A stretch of DNA of 64,000 nucleotides from Butyricicoccus_A sp964387535 (GTDB taxonomy: Bacteria > Bacillota > Clostridia > Oscillospirales > Butyricicoccaceae), in assembly GCA_964387535.1 (NCBI GenBank), contig CAYLXH010000002.1:6972-70971 (forward strand). The letters run 5' to 3'. Position 1 is the stretch's first letter. Every line of letters starts with the position of its first letter. Both the position numbers and the translations under genes were made by a program. Under the pieces are notes generated by a model, which made no database searches, was not told the DNA's origin, and saw nothing but the letters and a program-made list of their open reading frames with translations. Shown here piece by piece: positions 51,351 to 60,085 of this stretch.

Positions 51351-52889
51351 ATGTCAGATAGCGGGAGATTACAAAAGTCAGCAAAAAATATGGTAAGTGG
51401 TATTTTTTACCGTATATTTACCACCCTTACGGCATTTATTGTTCGGACTGTATTCATCAAATGTTTGAGCAATGACTATTTGAGCGTGAGTGGTTTATAT
51501 TCCAGCATTCTGTCTATGCTGTCGCTGGCCGAACTCGGGTTCAGTACGGCCATGATTTTCAGCATGTATGCCCCTCTGGCGCAGAAGGATTATAATAAAT
51601 TATCTCAGATTATGCGCATGTACAAGGATGTGTATCGAGTGATTGGGACAGTGATCCTGATTATTGGACTGAGCCTGGTGCCATTTTTGGATATTCTGAT
51701 TAGAAATAAACCCGATATTTCTGGTCTGACGTTTTATTACCTGCTGTACCTGGGGGACTCTGTCTTATCCTACTGGTTTTTTGCGTATCGCAACGCTATT
51801 TTTCAGGCTGATCAAAGGGCATCGATTGTTTCTACCTACAATAGTGCGTTTAACCTGGTCAAATCAATCTTGCAGATTGTTGTGTTGCTGCGTTTCCATA
51901 ACTTCACCCTGTATTTGTTGACGCAACTTGGCTGCACCATTCTACAAAACATCGCACTTGCCATAAAAGCTCAAAAGGATTATCCGGTGTTCCGGCAAGA
52001 AAAAAAGTCAGAGCTTGCGACCCATGAGAAACAGAGAATTATCAATGATGTCAAAGCATTGATGATTCAAAAAGTGTCGTTTAAAGTGCTGAATAGTTCT
52101 GATTCGTTGATCATTTCCGCATTTGTGGGAATTAATTGGGTTGGACTGCTCTCTAACTTTGTGATGATTGAAGAGGCAGTTGTTGCAGTTCTTTCTCAGG
52201 TGGTAGGTGCTATTTCCGCTAGTATTGGAAATTATTTTGCGAAGGAAGATCGAGAATCCAGCTATCAATTATTTCAACGAGTTGAGTTTATGAATTATTG
52301 GTTTTATGGATTCTCGTCAGTTGCATTGATTACCTTGCTGAATCCATTTGTAGAACTATGGCTGGGAGAAGAGTATATTCTGAGTGATGCGATTGTGGTT
52401 GCGCTGATCACCAGATTTTTTGTTGAAGGTTATATGAATATCATGTCGATGTTCCGCTCCACAATGGGTCTGTTTACACAGGGAAAATATCTCCCTCTGG
52501 TTGTCGCTACGTTAAATATTGTGCTTTCTATTGGACTCAGCTATCCGCTTGGGGTAGCGGGTGTATTGTTGGCAACACCGCTGGCACGCTGCTGTATCAA
52601 TGTCTGGTATATGCCATTGGTGATTCACAGGGATGGGTTCCACAAGCCCGTAGGACCGTTCTATTTTTCGTGCTTTTTTCGCGTTATGTTGCTGACAGCG
52701 GTTACCTGCGCAATGGTGGGTATATCCAAAGTGATTTGCTTCGGAGGCGTTACAGTGGGCGGTTTTATTGCCATGACTTTTTTGACAGCGATTATTCCCA
52801 ATGCAGTTTTTCTTGTAGTGTTCTTCCGTACGGACGAATTTCAGTATTTTTTGCAGTTGGGGAAACGGTTTGTAGTACGGCGCCGATGA
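51351..52889 (+). CDS. Polysaccharide flippase (Wzx/MATE-like)
   Basis: A 512-residue membrane protein with about 14 helices; SKNMVSGIF-like start, FIKCLSNDYLSVSGLYSSIL, LAELGFSTAMIFSMY, and internal repeat structure of the MVF/PST family. It would flip lipid-linked repeat units across the membrane for the EpsG-like polymerase. Ribosome site weak (TATGGAG, 16 bases upstream). Confidence 0.9.
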   Translation: MSDSGRLQKSAKNMVSGIFYRIFTTLTAFIVRTVFIKCLSNDYLSVSGLYSSILSMLSLAELGFSTAMIFSMYAPLAQKDYNKLSQIMRMYKDVYRVIGTVILIIGLSLVPFLDILIRNKPDISGLTFYYLLYLGDSVLSYWFFAYRNAIFQADQRASIVSTYNSAFNLVKSILQIVVLLRFHNFTLYLLTQLGCTILQNIALAIKAQKDYPVFRQEKKSELATHEKQRIINDVKALMIQKVSFKVLNSSDSLIISAFVGINWVGLLSNFVMIEEAVVAVLSQVVGAISASIGNYFAKEDRESSYQLFQRVEFMNYWFYGFSSVALITLLNPFVELWLGEEYILSDAIVVALITRFFVEGYMNIMSMFRSTMGLFTQGKYLPLVVATLNIVLSIGLSYPLGVAGVLLATPLARCCINVWYMPLVIHRDGFHKPVGPFYFSCFFRVMLLTAVTCAMVGISKVICFGGVTVGGFIAMTFLTAIIPNAVFLVVFFRTDEFQYFLQLGKRFVVRRR

Positions 52890-52898
52890 GGGGATAAA

Positions 52899-53465
52899 AT
52901 GAATGCTACGGAATTGTTATTGTTTGTCTACCGACTCAGTCTGCCTACGGTCGTTGTTCTCGCCTTGTTGGTGTCTGTGGGTATTACATATCTACACCGA
53001 CGTTTTTGCGGGAAGATGTGGTGGAAGCTTTTCTTGGGAATTGCGGTTGTTCTTTCCGTTTGCGGTATAGTGTATATCACGATCCTTCGGCGGGAGCCCG
53101 GAACAGTCCATGTGATGAATTTGGTGCCGCTGCATTCGTATCGGCTCTGGTTATCCGGGCAGCAGATTGAAGCGCTGCGCAGTAATTTGATGAACATGAT
53201 ACTGTTTGTGCCATTTGGACTGTTGTTTTTTGCCGTACTGCCGGAACGATGGCCAGTGTGGAAAAAACTGCGACTGGCTATTGTTTGCGGCTGTTTGCTG
53301 AGTATTGGAGTGGAATGGATACAATTTATCCGGCAGTGTGGTGAAGTTGAGACAGATGATGTAATAAACAATACCATCGGTACGCTGTTTGGAGGCAGCG
53401 GTATACCATTGGAATGGATGATCTGGGAAAAGTGTACGTTGTTGGGGCACAAAAGCGATAGATAA
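52899..53465 (+). CDS. VanZ-like membrane protein
   Basis: A 188-residue protein with five or so helices and the VanZ motifs: ILRREPGTVHVMNLVPLHSY, NLMNMILFVPFGLLF and GVEWIQFIRQCGEVETDDVINNTIG. VanZ proteins change teicoplanin sensitivity in vanA clusters, but free-standing members are of unknown function. Located within the glycan operon. Confidence 0.88.
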   Translation: MNATELLLFVYRLSLPTVVVLALLVSVGITYLHRRFCGKMWWKLFLGIAVVLSVCGIVYITILRREPGTVHVMNLVPLHSYRLWLSGQQIEALRSNLMNMILFVPFGLLFFAVLPERWPVWKKLRLAIVCGCLLSIGVEWIQFIRQCGEVETDDVINNTIGTLFGGSGIPLEWMIWEKCTLLGHKSDR

Positions 53466-53521
53466 ACGGTTGATTTCAGCGATTCCATTCGGAATGATTT
53501 GATAAAATGGGGGACAGAGAT

Positions 53522-54751
53522 ATGAAGATTGCTATTGCAGGCACAGGGTATGTCGGATTATCCAATGCGGTATTGTTGGCGCAAAAGCATCATGTGGTTG
53601 CTGTGGACATATTGGAGGCCAAGGTCAAACAGATCAATGAAAAAAAGTCGCCGATCGCAGATAAAGAAATTGAGGAGTATCTGCTTCATAAATCGCTGGA
53701 TATCACCGCGACGTTGGAGGAAAAAGAAGCGTACCGTGACGCGGAATATATTATTATTGCAACCCCGACAAACTATGATCCGGTAAAAAACTACTTTGAT
53801 ACGACATCGGTGGAGGCTGTGATTGAACAAATTCAGACCATCAATTCCGATGCGGTCATCGTTGTGAAATCCACAGTTCCGGTAGGTTATACGGAGAGCA
53901 TACGGGATAAATACCGTACGGATCGTATTCTTTTCAGTCCGGAATTCCTGAGAGAAGGCAATGCACTGTATGATAATTTGCATCCCAGCAGGATTATTGT
54001 CGGGATTCCGAACGATAACGAAACAATGAGACAGGAGGCAGAGAGGTTTGCGCAGATCCTTCAGGATTGTGCGCTCGAACATGATGTGCCGATTTTGATT
54101 ATGAACTCGACAGAAGCGGAAGCGGTAAAGTTGTTTGCCAACACCTATCTGGCACTCAGGGTCAGCTATTTCAATGAGTTGGATACATATGCAGAGGCCA
54201 GAGGGCTCAACACACGAAAGATCATTGACGGCGTTTGTTTGGACCCGCGGATTGGGACACAGTACAATAATCCTTCCTTCGGATATGGTGGGTATTGCCT
54301 GCCCAAGGATACCAAGCAGTTGTTGGCAAATTATAAGGATATTCCGGAAAATCTGATTAAGGCGATTGTAGATTCCAATAGTACACGAAAGGATTTTATC
54401 GCGGAACGAATTCTGGAGCAATCCGGGTATTATGAGGGAAGCGCCGGAAGGGATGGAACGCCCGGAAATTCTGTGGTCATTGGTATCTATCGTCTGACGA
54501 TGAAATCGAATTCCGATAATTTCAGACAGAGCAGCATACAAGGTGTTATGAAACGTTTGAAGGCCAAAGGGGTTGAGGTTGTAATCTATGAGCCGACCTG
54601 GAAAAAGGAATTCTTTTTCGGGAGTAAAGTGATCGCAGATTTTGAAGAGTTTCAGAGGGTTTCTGACCTCATTGTTGCAAACAGGTATGAAGAGTGTTTG
54701 AGCAGCGTAAAAGAAAAGCTGTATACGAGGGATATTTTTTTCCGGGATTAA
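53522..54751 (+). CDS. ugd: UDP-glucose 6-dehydrogenase
   Basis: A 409-residue NAD-dependent enzyme making UDP-glucuronate. IAIAGTGYVGLSNAVLLAQ is the NAD fold; VVKSTVPVGYTESI, FSPEFLREGNALYDNLHPSRIIVG, and GYGGYCLPKDTKQL with the catalytic Cys. The short type is common in Firmicutes capsule operons. GGGGG precedes ATG 53522. Glucuronate and pyruvate would both make the polymer acidic. Confidence 0.94.
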   Translation: MKIAIAGTGYVGLSNAVLLAQKHHVVAVDILEAKVKQINEKKSPIADKEIEEYLLHKSLDITATLEEKEAYRDAEYIIIATPTNYDPVKNYFDTTSVEAVIEQIQTINSDAVIVVKSTVPVGYTESIRDKYRTDRILFSPEFLREGNALYDNLHPSRIIVGIPNDNETMRQEAERFAQILQDCALEHDVPILIMNSTEAEAVKLFANTYLALRVSYFNELDTYAEARGLNTRKIIDGVCLDPRIGTQYNNPSFGYGGYCLPKDTKQLLANYKDIPENLIKAIVDSNSTRKDFIAERILEQSGYYEGSAGRDGTPGNSVVIGIYRLTMKSNSDNFRQSSIQGVMKRLKAKGVEVVIYEPTWKKEFFFGSKVIADFEEFQRVSDLIVANRYEECLSSVKEKLYTRDIFFRD

Positions 54752-54767
54752 AAGGGGAGAGATTGAG

Positions 54768-56024
54768 TTGGATGTCATGGAAACACGCTTTTTGGAGGCG
54801 CTTTGTGCATCTCTGGAAGGAAGAACTTTGCAATGGAACACGGCGATTTCAGAACAGCAGTGGCAGCAGTTTTATCATCAGGCAGAGATTCAGAATATTT
54901 TGCCGTTGATTTTTGAGGCCGTGTACTCCTGTCCGGCGAAACAGTCGATTTCACAGGAGCAACAGAAGCTGTATCGGAGAAAGACGATGCAGGATGTGAT
55001 GCTTCAGACGATCCGAACGGAGAAATTTATGGAAATTGAGGCGGCATTGCGTAAGGCGGGGGTGACTCCGCTCATTGTCAAGGGAATTATCTGCCGAAGT
55101 TTATACCGTATGCCAGATCACCGGCCTTCCAGCGATGAAGATTTGCTGATTCGGGAAGACGAGTTTACTCTGTGTCATCAGACGCTGTTAGAACAGGGAA
55201 TGTCACTGATGAGACCGGAGGAAGACATTGCAAGTGCGTTTGAGGTATCTTACGGGATGAAGGACAGTCCGCTTCATATTGAAGTGCATAAGCAGCTGTT
55301 TTCTCCGGATTCTGACGCCTATGGAGAGCTGAATCGCTTTTTTGAGGGAGTCTGGGACCGTGCCGTGGAACTGCCGGTCAATGGGACGATGCTGCTGACT
55401 ATGGGCTATACGGATCAGCTGCTGTATTTGATTTGTCATGCATTTAAACATTTTTTGCACAGTGGATTTGGATTGCGTCAGGTGTGTGACATCACCCTCT
55501 TTGCCAATCAATATGGCAGCGAGATCGACTGGCAGCAGGTTCTGGAGTGTTGCCAGAGCATCCGTGCGGATCGGTTTGCGGCTACACTGTTTCGCATCGG
55601 ACGTAACTATTTAACCTTTCAGCCCAAGAAAGCGCATTATCCAAAATACTGGAGGGATTTGGAGGTCAATGAAACCGCAATGCTGGATGATTTGTTTGCC
55701 AGCGGTGTCTTTGGAGCAAGCAGTATGAGCCGAAAACACAGCAGTACGATCACGCTGAACGAAGTTGCGGCACAAAAACAAGGAAAACGGAGACGGAACT
55801 CACGGACTGCCATGGTTCGCAGCATTTTCCCCAAAGCGAAGGATCTGAAAGGGAGGTATCCGTATTTGGAGGACAAACCATTTCTGCTTCCCGTCGCATG
55901 GGTGAACCGAATGGCAGCCTATCATAAAGAGACCAAACGAACACGGGGAAATAGTGTGTCGGAAGCGGTTGCCATTGGAGACAAACGCATGGAACTGATG
56001 AAGAAATATGGTATTTTGGAATAG
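54768..56024 (+). CDS. Family 5 nucleotidyltransferase-like protein
   Basis: A 418-residue protein with the nucleotidyltransferase_5 core: TPLIVKGIICRSLYRMPDHRPSSDEDLLI (Asp-Glu-Asp as DxD metal motif), then IEVHKQLF and GMLLTMGYTDQLLYLICHAFKHFLHSGFGLRQVCDIT. Members are frequent in glycan clusters with no proven substrate. TTG start at 54768, supported by AAAGGGGAGA; ATG 54777 is too far. Last gene of the glycan operon. Confidence 0.8.
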   Translation: MDVMETRFLEALCASLEGRTLQWNTAISEQQWQQFYHQAEIQNILPLIFEAVYSCPAKQSISQEQQKLYRRKTMQDVMLQTIRTEKFMEIEAALRKAGVTPLIVKGIICRSLYRMPDHRPSSDEDLLIREDEFTLCHQTLLEQGMSLMRPEEDIASAFEVSYGMKDSPLHIEVHKQLFSPDSDAYGELNRFFEGVWDRAVELPVNGTMLLTMGYTDQLLYLICHAFKHFLHSGFGLRQVCDITLFANQYGSEIDWQQVLECCQSIRADRFAATLFRIGRNYLTFQPKKAHYPKYWRDLEVNETAMLDDLFASGVFGASSMSRKHSSTITLNEVAAQKQGKRRRNSRTAMVRSIFPKAKDLKGRYPYLEDKPFLLPVAWVNRMAAYHKETKRTRGNSVSEAVAIGDKRMELMKKYGILE

Positions 56025-56077
56025 ATAATCGAACGAAATAACTGTGTGCAGGAGATAATCATAGGAGGAACGACGTT

Positions 56078-57187
56078 ATGGCAGCAAAAATTTTAATCAG
56101 CCCATCCAAATATGTACAGGGTGCAGGAGAAATGGGGCATTTAGGAGCCTATGCCGAACAGATTGGCAGAAAAGCGCTGGTATTGATCAGTCCGGGTGGG
56201 CAGAAACGGTTTGGACAGACGATTCAGGACAGTTTTGCCGAGACGGCATGCGATATCGTATTGGAATCATTTCAGGGAGAGTGCTGCATGACCGAAATCG
56301 ACCGTCTGATTGCTCTGATGAAGGAGCTCGGATGTGATATGATTATTGGCGTCGGTGGTGGCAAGATTTTTGATACAGCAAAGGCGGTAGCCTATTATAC
56401 ATCACTGCCGGTTTGCATTTGCCCAACCGTGGCGTCTACGGATGCGCCTTGCTCTGCGATTTCCGTTTTGTACACAGAGGATGGTATGTTTGACCGGTAT
56501 CTGTATTTGCCGTTCAATCCAGTGTTGGTATTGATGGACACGGAGATTATTTGCAAATCGCCAGTCCGTCAGACAGTAGCGGGTATGGGAGATGCGTTGG
56601 CTACCTACTATGAAGCGCGCGCGTGCAAACGCAGCGGAGCACTGTCGTGTGCGGGAGGGCTGGCGACAGAGGCAGCGATGATGATAGCACAGCTGTGCCG
56701 TGATACCCTGCTGCAAGAGGGGCTCAAGGCAAAGCTGGCACTGGAGCAGAAGGTTTGCACACCGGCTGTTGAAAAAGTGATTGAGGCCAATACGCTGTTG
56801 TCCGGAATTGGATTTGAAAGTGTTGGACTTGCGGCAGCGCATGCCATTAACAACGCTATGACTGTATTGGAAGAATGCCATTCTGCACCGCATGGAGCCA
56901 AGGTGGCGTTTGGAACGATGGTGCAATTGGTATTGGAGGATGCACCTCTGGAGGAACTGGAACAGATTATTTCGTTCTGCATGTCGGTGGGTCTTCCGAC
57001 CACGATGCAGGAGCTTGGCGTGGAAGAGTTGACCGAGGAAAAAGTGATGGCAGTGGCTGAGTTGTCCTGCACCGAGAAGGAAACGATGAAAAATATGCCG
57101 TTTGCAGTGACAGTACCGATGGTGGCGGCGGCGATCCGTGCGGCAGACGCGTACGGTCATTACTATCAGCAGAGAGATTCCGAGTAA
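56078..57187 (+). CDS. gldA: Glycerol dehydrogenase
   Basis: A 369-residue iron-type alcohol dehydrogenase of the GldA group. NAD loop GVGGGKIFDTAKA; zinc ligands Asp in GMGDALATYYEA, His in GLAAAHAINNAM, and His in HSAPHGAKVAFG. It oxidises glycerol to dihydroxyacetone. AGGAGGAAC precedes the ATG. It lies 53 bp after the glycan operon with no clear terminator between, so it may be read through. Confidence 0.92.
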   Translation: MAAKILISPSKYVQGAGEMGHLGAYAEQIGRKALVLISPGGQKRFGQTIQDSFAETACDIVLESFQGECCMTEIDRLIALMKELGCDMIIGVGGGKIFDTAKAVAYYTSLPVCICPTVASTDAPCSAISVLYTEDGMFDRYLYLPFNPVLVLMDTEIICKSPVRQTVAGMGDALATYYEARACKRSGALSCAGGLATEAAMMIAQLCRDTLLQEGLKAKLALEQKVCTPAVEKVIEANTLLSGIGFESVGLAAAHAINNAMTVLEECHSAPHGAKVAFGTMVQLVLEDAPLEELEQIISFCMSVGLPTTMQELGVEELTEEKVMAVAELSCTEKETMKNMPFAVTVPMVAAAIRAADAYGHYYQQRDSE

Positions 57188-57230
57188 TCAAAGAAAAGCG
57201 GGCAACACTCCCGCTGATGAGAAAAGCACA

Positions 57231-57276
57231 GCTCCCGTTCCGGAGGTTGTACCGGAACGGGAGCGTCTGTTTTTTG
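57231..57276. terminator. Bidirectional terminator between gldA and the AraC gene
   Basis: Perfect 13-bp stem GCTCCCGTTCCGG / CCGGAACGGGAGC with an 8-nt loop and TTTTTT after. Confidence 0.85.
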
Positions 57277-57278
57277 GG

Positions 57279-58136
57279 TTATCGTTGGGCGATAGGAATC
57301 CAAATTTCTGAGTAATAGGATGGATCCATGGTTCCAAGAGGATAGTTTTCAGGCTGGTCATACCACTCAATGCAGTATCCCGCCGCAAATTCATACTCTC
57401 CCAATGCGGGGAGCCATTCGGAAAAGATTTTGTGATTGACGTCTTGAAGGGCCTGAGGCATGGGGCCGCGGCATGGGAAGATCGCCCAGGTAAACGCCGG
57501 AATGGTCTTGATAATACAGCCATCCGGAACAGCAAGGGCAGGGTTATATAAGTCTGCAATCAGATACTCAAAAGAGACACCGCTCATCGTCTCATCAATA
57601 TTGATTCCAAACATGCCGTGGATTTGCGCTCCGTTGCCAGAGGCATAGTGAGAGCGCCAGAAAGCAGGGACTTCTTGGGTTGCGTTTTCGTAAGAGAACG
57701 TTCGGCGGACACCGACAACAGAAAAAGTGTCCTTTTTTACAATCTTGTAATCCATAGAATAACCACCTTTCAAAGATACACTGAGCTTTAACGGAGCAAA
57801 GGATTGCAGGATGGCTCCGTTTTTTCGCGCCATCGACGGAGTAATACCGTGAAATCGAGTAAACGCCTTGCAGAAGCTGTCAGGGGAATCGTAGCCATAT
57901 TTGATGGCAACCGCAAGAATGGTTTCCTCGGTTGTGGAGAGTTCGCGGCCGGCCAGCGTAAGTCTCCGGTTGCGGATATATTCCGCGAGTGTCACACCGC
58001 AGAGCAGGCGGAATCCCTTCTGAAAATAGAATGGGGAGAGACAGACTTCTCTGGCGATGGCATCTGCGGTGATTGGCTCTGTAATATGGGTTTCGATATA
58101 GGAAATGGCATGTCCAATTGCTTGAGTCCAATTCAT
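57279..58136 (-). CDS. AraC-family regulator with GyrI-like effector domain
   Basis: A 285-residue protein: N-terminal AraC double HTH at about 5-105 (ADAIAREVCLSPFYFQKGFRLLCG, AVAIKYGYDSPDSFCKAFTRFHG) and C-terminal GyrI/SOUL-like domain at about 125-285 (YKIVKKDTFSVVGVRRTF, FEYLIADLYNP, TIPAFTWAIFPCRGPMP). Rob- and SoxS-like proteins of this form often sense small hydrophobic or cationic molecules. Start at 58136 because GAGAGGTGAT lies just upstream; the earlier GTG overlaps it. Confidence 0.92.
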   Translation of the reverse strand: MNWTQAIGHAISYIETHITEPITADAIAREVCLSPFYFQKGFRLLCGVTLAEYIRNRRLTLAGRELSTTEETILAVAIKYGYDSPDSFCKAFTRFHGITPSMARKNGAILQSFAPLKLSVSLKGGYSMDYKIVKKDTFSVVGVRRTFSYENATQEVPAFWRSHYASGNGAQIHGMFGINIDETMSGVSFEYLIADLYNPALAVPDGCIIKTIPAFTWAIFPCRGPMPQALQDVNHKIFSEWLPALGEYEFAAGYCIEWYDQPENYPLGTMDPSYYSEIWIPIAQR

Positions 58137-58211
58137 TGGTATCACCTCTCGTGGTAAGAACAGTATAGCAGGAGCCCGGGAATTCGTCCCGATTTTGCTT
58201 GCTCTCTTTTG

Positions 58212-58724
58212 TCAGGTGTGGGCAGACAGATGGTCAGTGGGCAAAGGACGCAGCTCGTATAAGGCACACTGATAGTCTCGCACATAATAGCGAATGTGTT
58301 TTCGGCCTCTCGTGAGAATACTGTGTCCCTCTTGTTCTAACCGTTGCTTTTGGGCCAAGGCGCCGCCCGGATATTTGTCGTTGAGCTCTCCGTTGGCTTT
58401 GAGCGTTCGCCAATACGGTGTGATGTCGTCACTGCGCTGGGAGCTAGCCCATGCGGCAATGGAGACGAAGATGCCGGCGGTCATTGGTTCGGTGAAGTCA
58501 GTACTGCTTTGCTCTGCCAGATAGCGGCGGATATCGCTGATGGTAATCAGCTTGCCGTAGGGCACACGGCGCATTACTGTGTCATATTCCACGGGAGGGG
58601 CAATGTACATTCGGTTGCCGCCATATCGTTCGATTGTTTTGGGATCGGTAATCTGCTGAATTTTTGGCATGTCTTTGGAATCATGCAGCATTTTGTTAAA
58701 ATCTTTGGCGGTTTTATTGGACAT
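58212..58724 (-). CDS. Alkyltransferase-like (ATL) protein, MGMT family without the acceptor Cys
   Basis: A 170-residue protein whose second half matches the MGMT DNA-binding domain (VPYGKLITISDIRRYLA, ANGELNDKYPGGALAQKQRLEQEGHSI). The active-site PCHR is replaced by PYWR in DDITPYWRTLK; classical ATL proteins have PWHR. So it cannot take up an alkyl group, and would bind and flag damaged DNA if it acts like ATLs. An N-terminal extension of about 60 residues is unusual. AAAGGAGG precedes the start. Confidence 0.78.
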   Translation of the reverse strand: MSNKTAKDFNKMLHDSKDMPKIQQITDPKTIERYGGNRMYIAPPVEYDTVMRRVPYGKLITISDIRRYLAEQSSTDFTEPMTAGIFVSIAAWASSQRSDDITPYWRTLKANGELNDKYPGGALAQKQRLEQEGHSILTRGRKHIRYYVRDYQCALYELRPLPTDHLSAHT

Positions 58725-58871
58725 GAAAATACCTCCTTTTCTTCGCTTTTGATTGTTATGCCCGCAGAACGAGTCAGACATCGGGGGCCAGGGGATGGAT
58801 TCCGGCGGTATTCGCATTGCCTTTTGCACACAGGCATAGTATAATGGACAGACAAGGGAAGGGGATAAAAA

Positions 58872-59924
58872 ATGACACTTGTAGTAACGGGAGGGGCTGG
58901 GTTCATCGGCTCCAACCTGATTCGCTACCTTCGGCGGACTCATCCAGAGGAACGCGTGGTTTGCTTGGATAAGCTTACCTATGCTGGAAATTTCAGCAAT
59001 CTCTTCGACGTATTGTCTGATAAAATGGTCCGTTTTGTCCGAATCGATATTTGTGACAGAAAGGCAGTATATCAAATTTTTGAGGAGGAGCACCCGGATG
59101 CCGTGCTGAATCTTGCGGCAGAAAGCCATGTGGATCGTTCGATCACGCAGCCGGAGCTCTTTTTACAAACCAATATTATTGGCACAGCTGTCATCTTGGA
59201 TGCCTGTTGCCGTTATCAAGTGAGCCGGTTTCATCAGGTATCAACAGATGAAGTGTATGGTGATTTGGGACTGGAACAGCCGGAACATTCCTTTTCTGAG
59301 GATATGCCGTTGTGTACGAGCTCTCCGTATTCTTCCTCCAAGGCGTCTGCAGATTTGCTGGCGCTGTCTTATTATCGTACCTACGGTTTGCCGGTGACGA
59401 TATCGCGATGTTCCAATAATTACGGACCGTATCAGTTTCCGGAGAAGTTGATTCCTCTTATGGTTTGGAACGCAATGCGCAACCGACCGCTTCCGGTTTA
59501 TGGAACAGGGGGCAACATCCGTGATTGGCTTCATGTGGAAGATCATTGTCGTGCGCTGGATCAGATTTTGCGGTATGGACAAATTGGAGAGATCTATAAT
59601 ATTGGAGCAGGCAATGAACAGAGAAATTTGGATATCGTCCGACGAATTTGTGCAGAACTGGGAACATCTGAACAGATGATTCAATTTGTCCCGGATCGTC
59701 CAGGGCATGATCTGCGCTATGCGATAGACTCGTCGAAATTGTATCATGATTTGGGCTGGGAGCCTACAATCGATTTCACAGAGGGAATGCGGGCAACCAT
59801 TCGATGGTATCAGGAACATCAGGACTGGCTCGAGCGCATTTTCTCCGGAGAATATCGCCGGGATTATGAGCGATGGTGTGCTCGTCAGAGCGCGGTGACA
59901 AATCGGCAAGCCAAGACACGCTGA
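58872..59924 (+). CDS. rmlB: dTDP-glucose 4,6-dehydratase
   Basis: A 350-residue extended SDR. NAD motif TGGAGFIG, NLAAESHVDRSI, STDEVYGDLG (catalytic Asp-Glu) and YSSSKASAD (YxxxK). It turns dTDP-glucose into the 4-keto-6-deoxy intermediate of dTDP-rhamnose or other 6-deoxy sugars. rmlA, rmlC and rmlD are not in the window. It is separated from the glycan operon by three genes, so a link to it is uncertain. Confidence 0.92.
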   Translation: MTLVVTGGAGFIGSNLIRYLRRTHPEERVVCLDKLTYAGNFSNLFDVLSDKMVRFVRIDICDRKAVYQIFEEEHPDAVLNLAAESHVDRSITQPELFLQTNIIGTAVILDACCRYQVSRFHQVSTDEVYGDLGLEQPEHSFSEDMPLCTSSPYSSSKASADLLALSYYRTYGLPVTISRCSNNYGPYQFPEKLIPLMVWNAMRNRPLPVYGTGGNIRDWLHVEDHCRALDQILRYGQIGEIYNIGAGNEQRNLDIVRRICAELGTSEQMIQFVPDRPGHDLRYAIDSSKLYHDLGWEPTIDFTEGMRATIRWYQEHQDWLERIFSGEYRRDYERWCARQSAVTNRQAKTR

Positions 59925-59990
59925 TAAGCAAGGGGTATAGATACTCACAGTATAGCATGTTTGACAGCAATTGTCAGGTAATTAAAGAGA

Positions 59991-60040
59991 AAAAGAGCAA
60001 GTACAGCCGTTCGGAATGGAACGATGTAACTTGCTCTTTT
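59991..60040. terminator. Bidirectional terminator between rmlB and the NSS gene
   Basis: AAAAGAGCAAGT / ACTTGCTCTTTT with an inner CGTTC / GAACG stem. Confidence 0.75.
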
Positions 60041-60085
60041 GTTATAGGACTTGAGATGTACTGCTTATGAAAAGAAGCAGCGGAT

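Noticed and set aside
52899..53465. Glycopeptide resistance determinant (vanZ)
   Set aside because: Only the membrane-protein family matches; no vanHAX genes are present and the context is glycan synthesis.
53558..54841. 427-codon open frame opposite ugd
   Set aside because: Antisense shadow; Ile/Arg/Cys-rich composition typical of reverse-frame reading.
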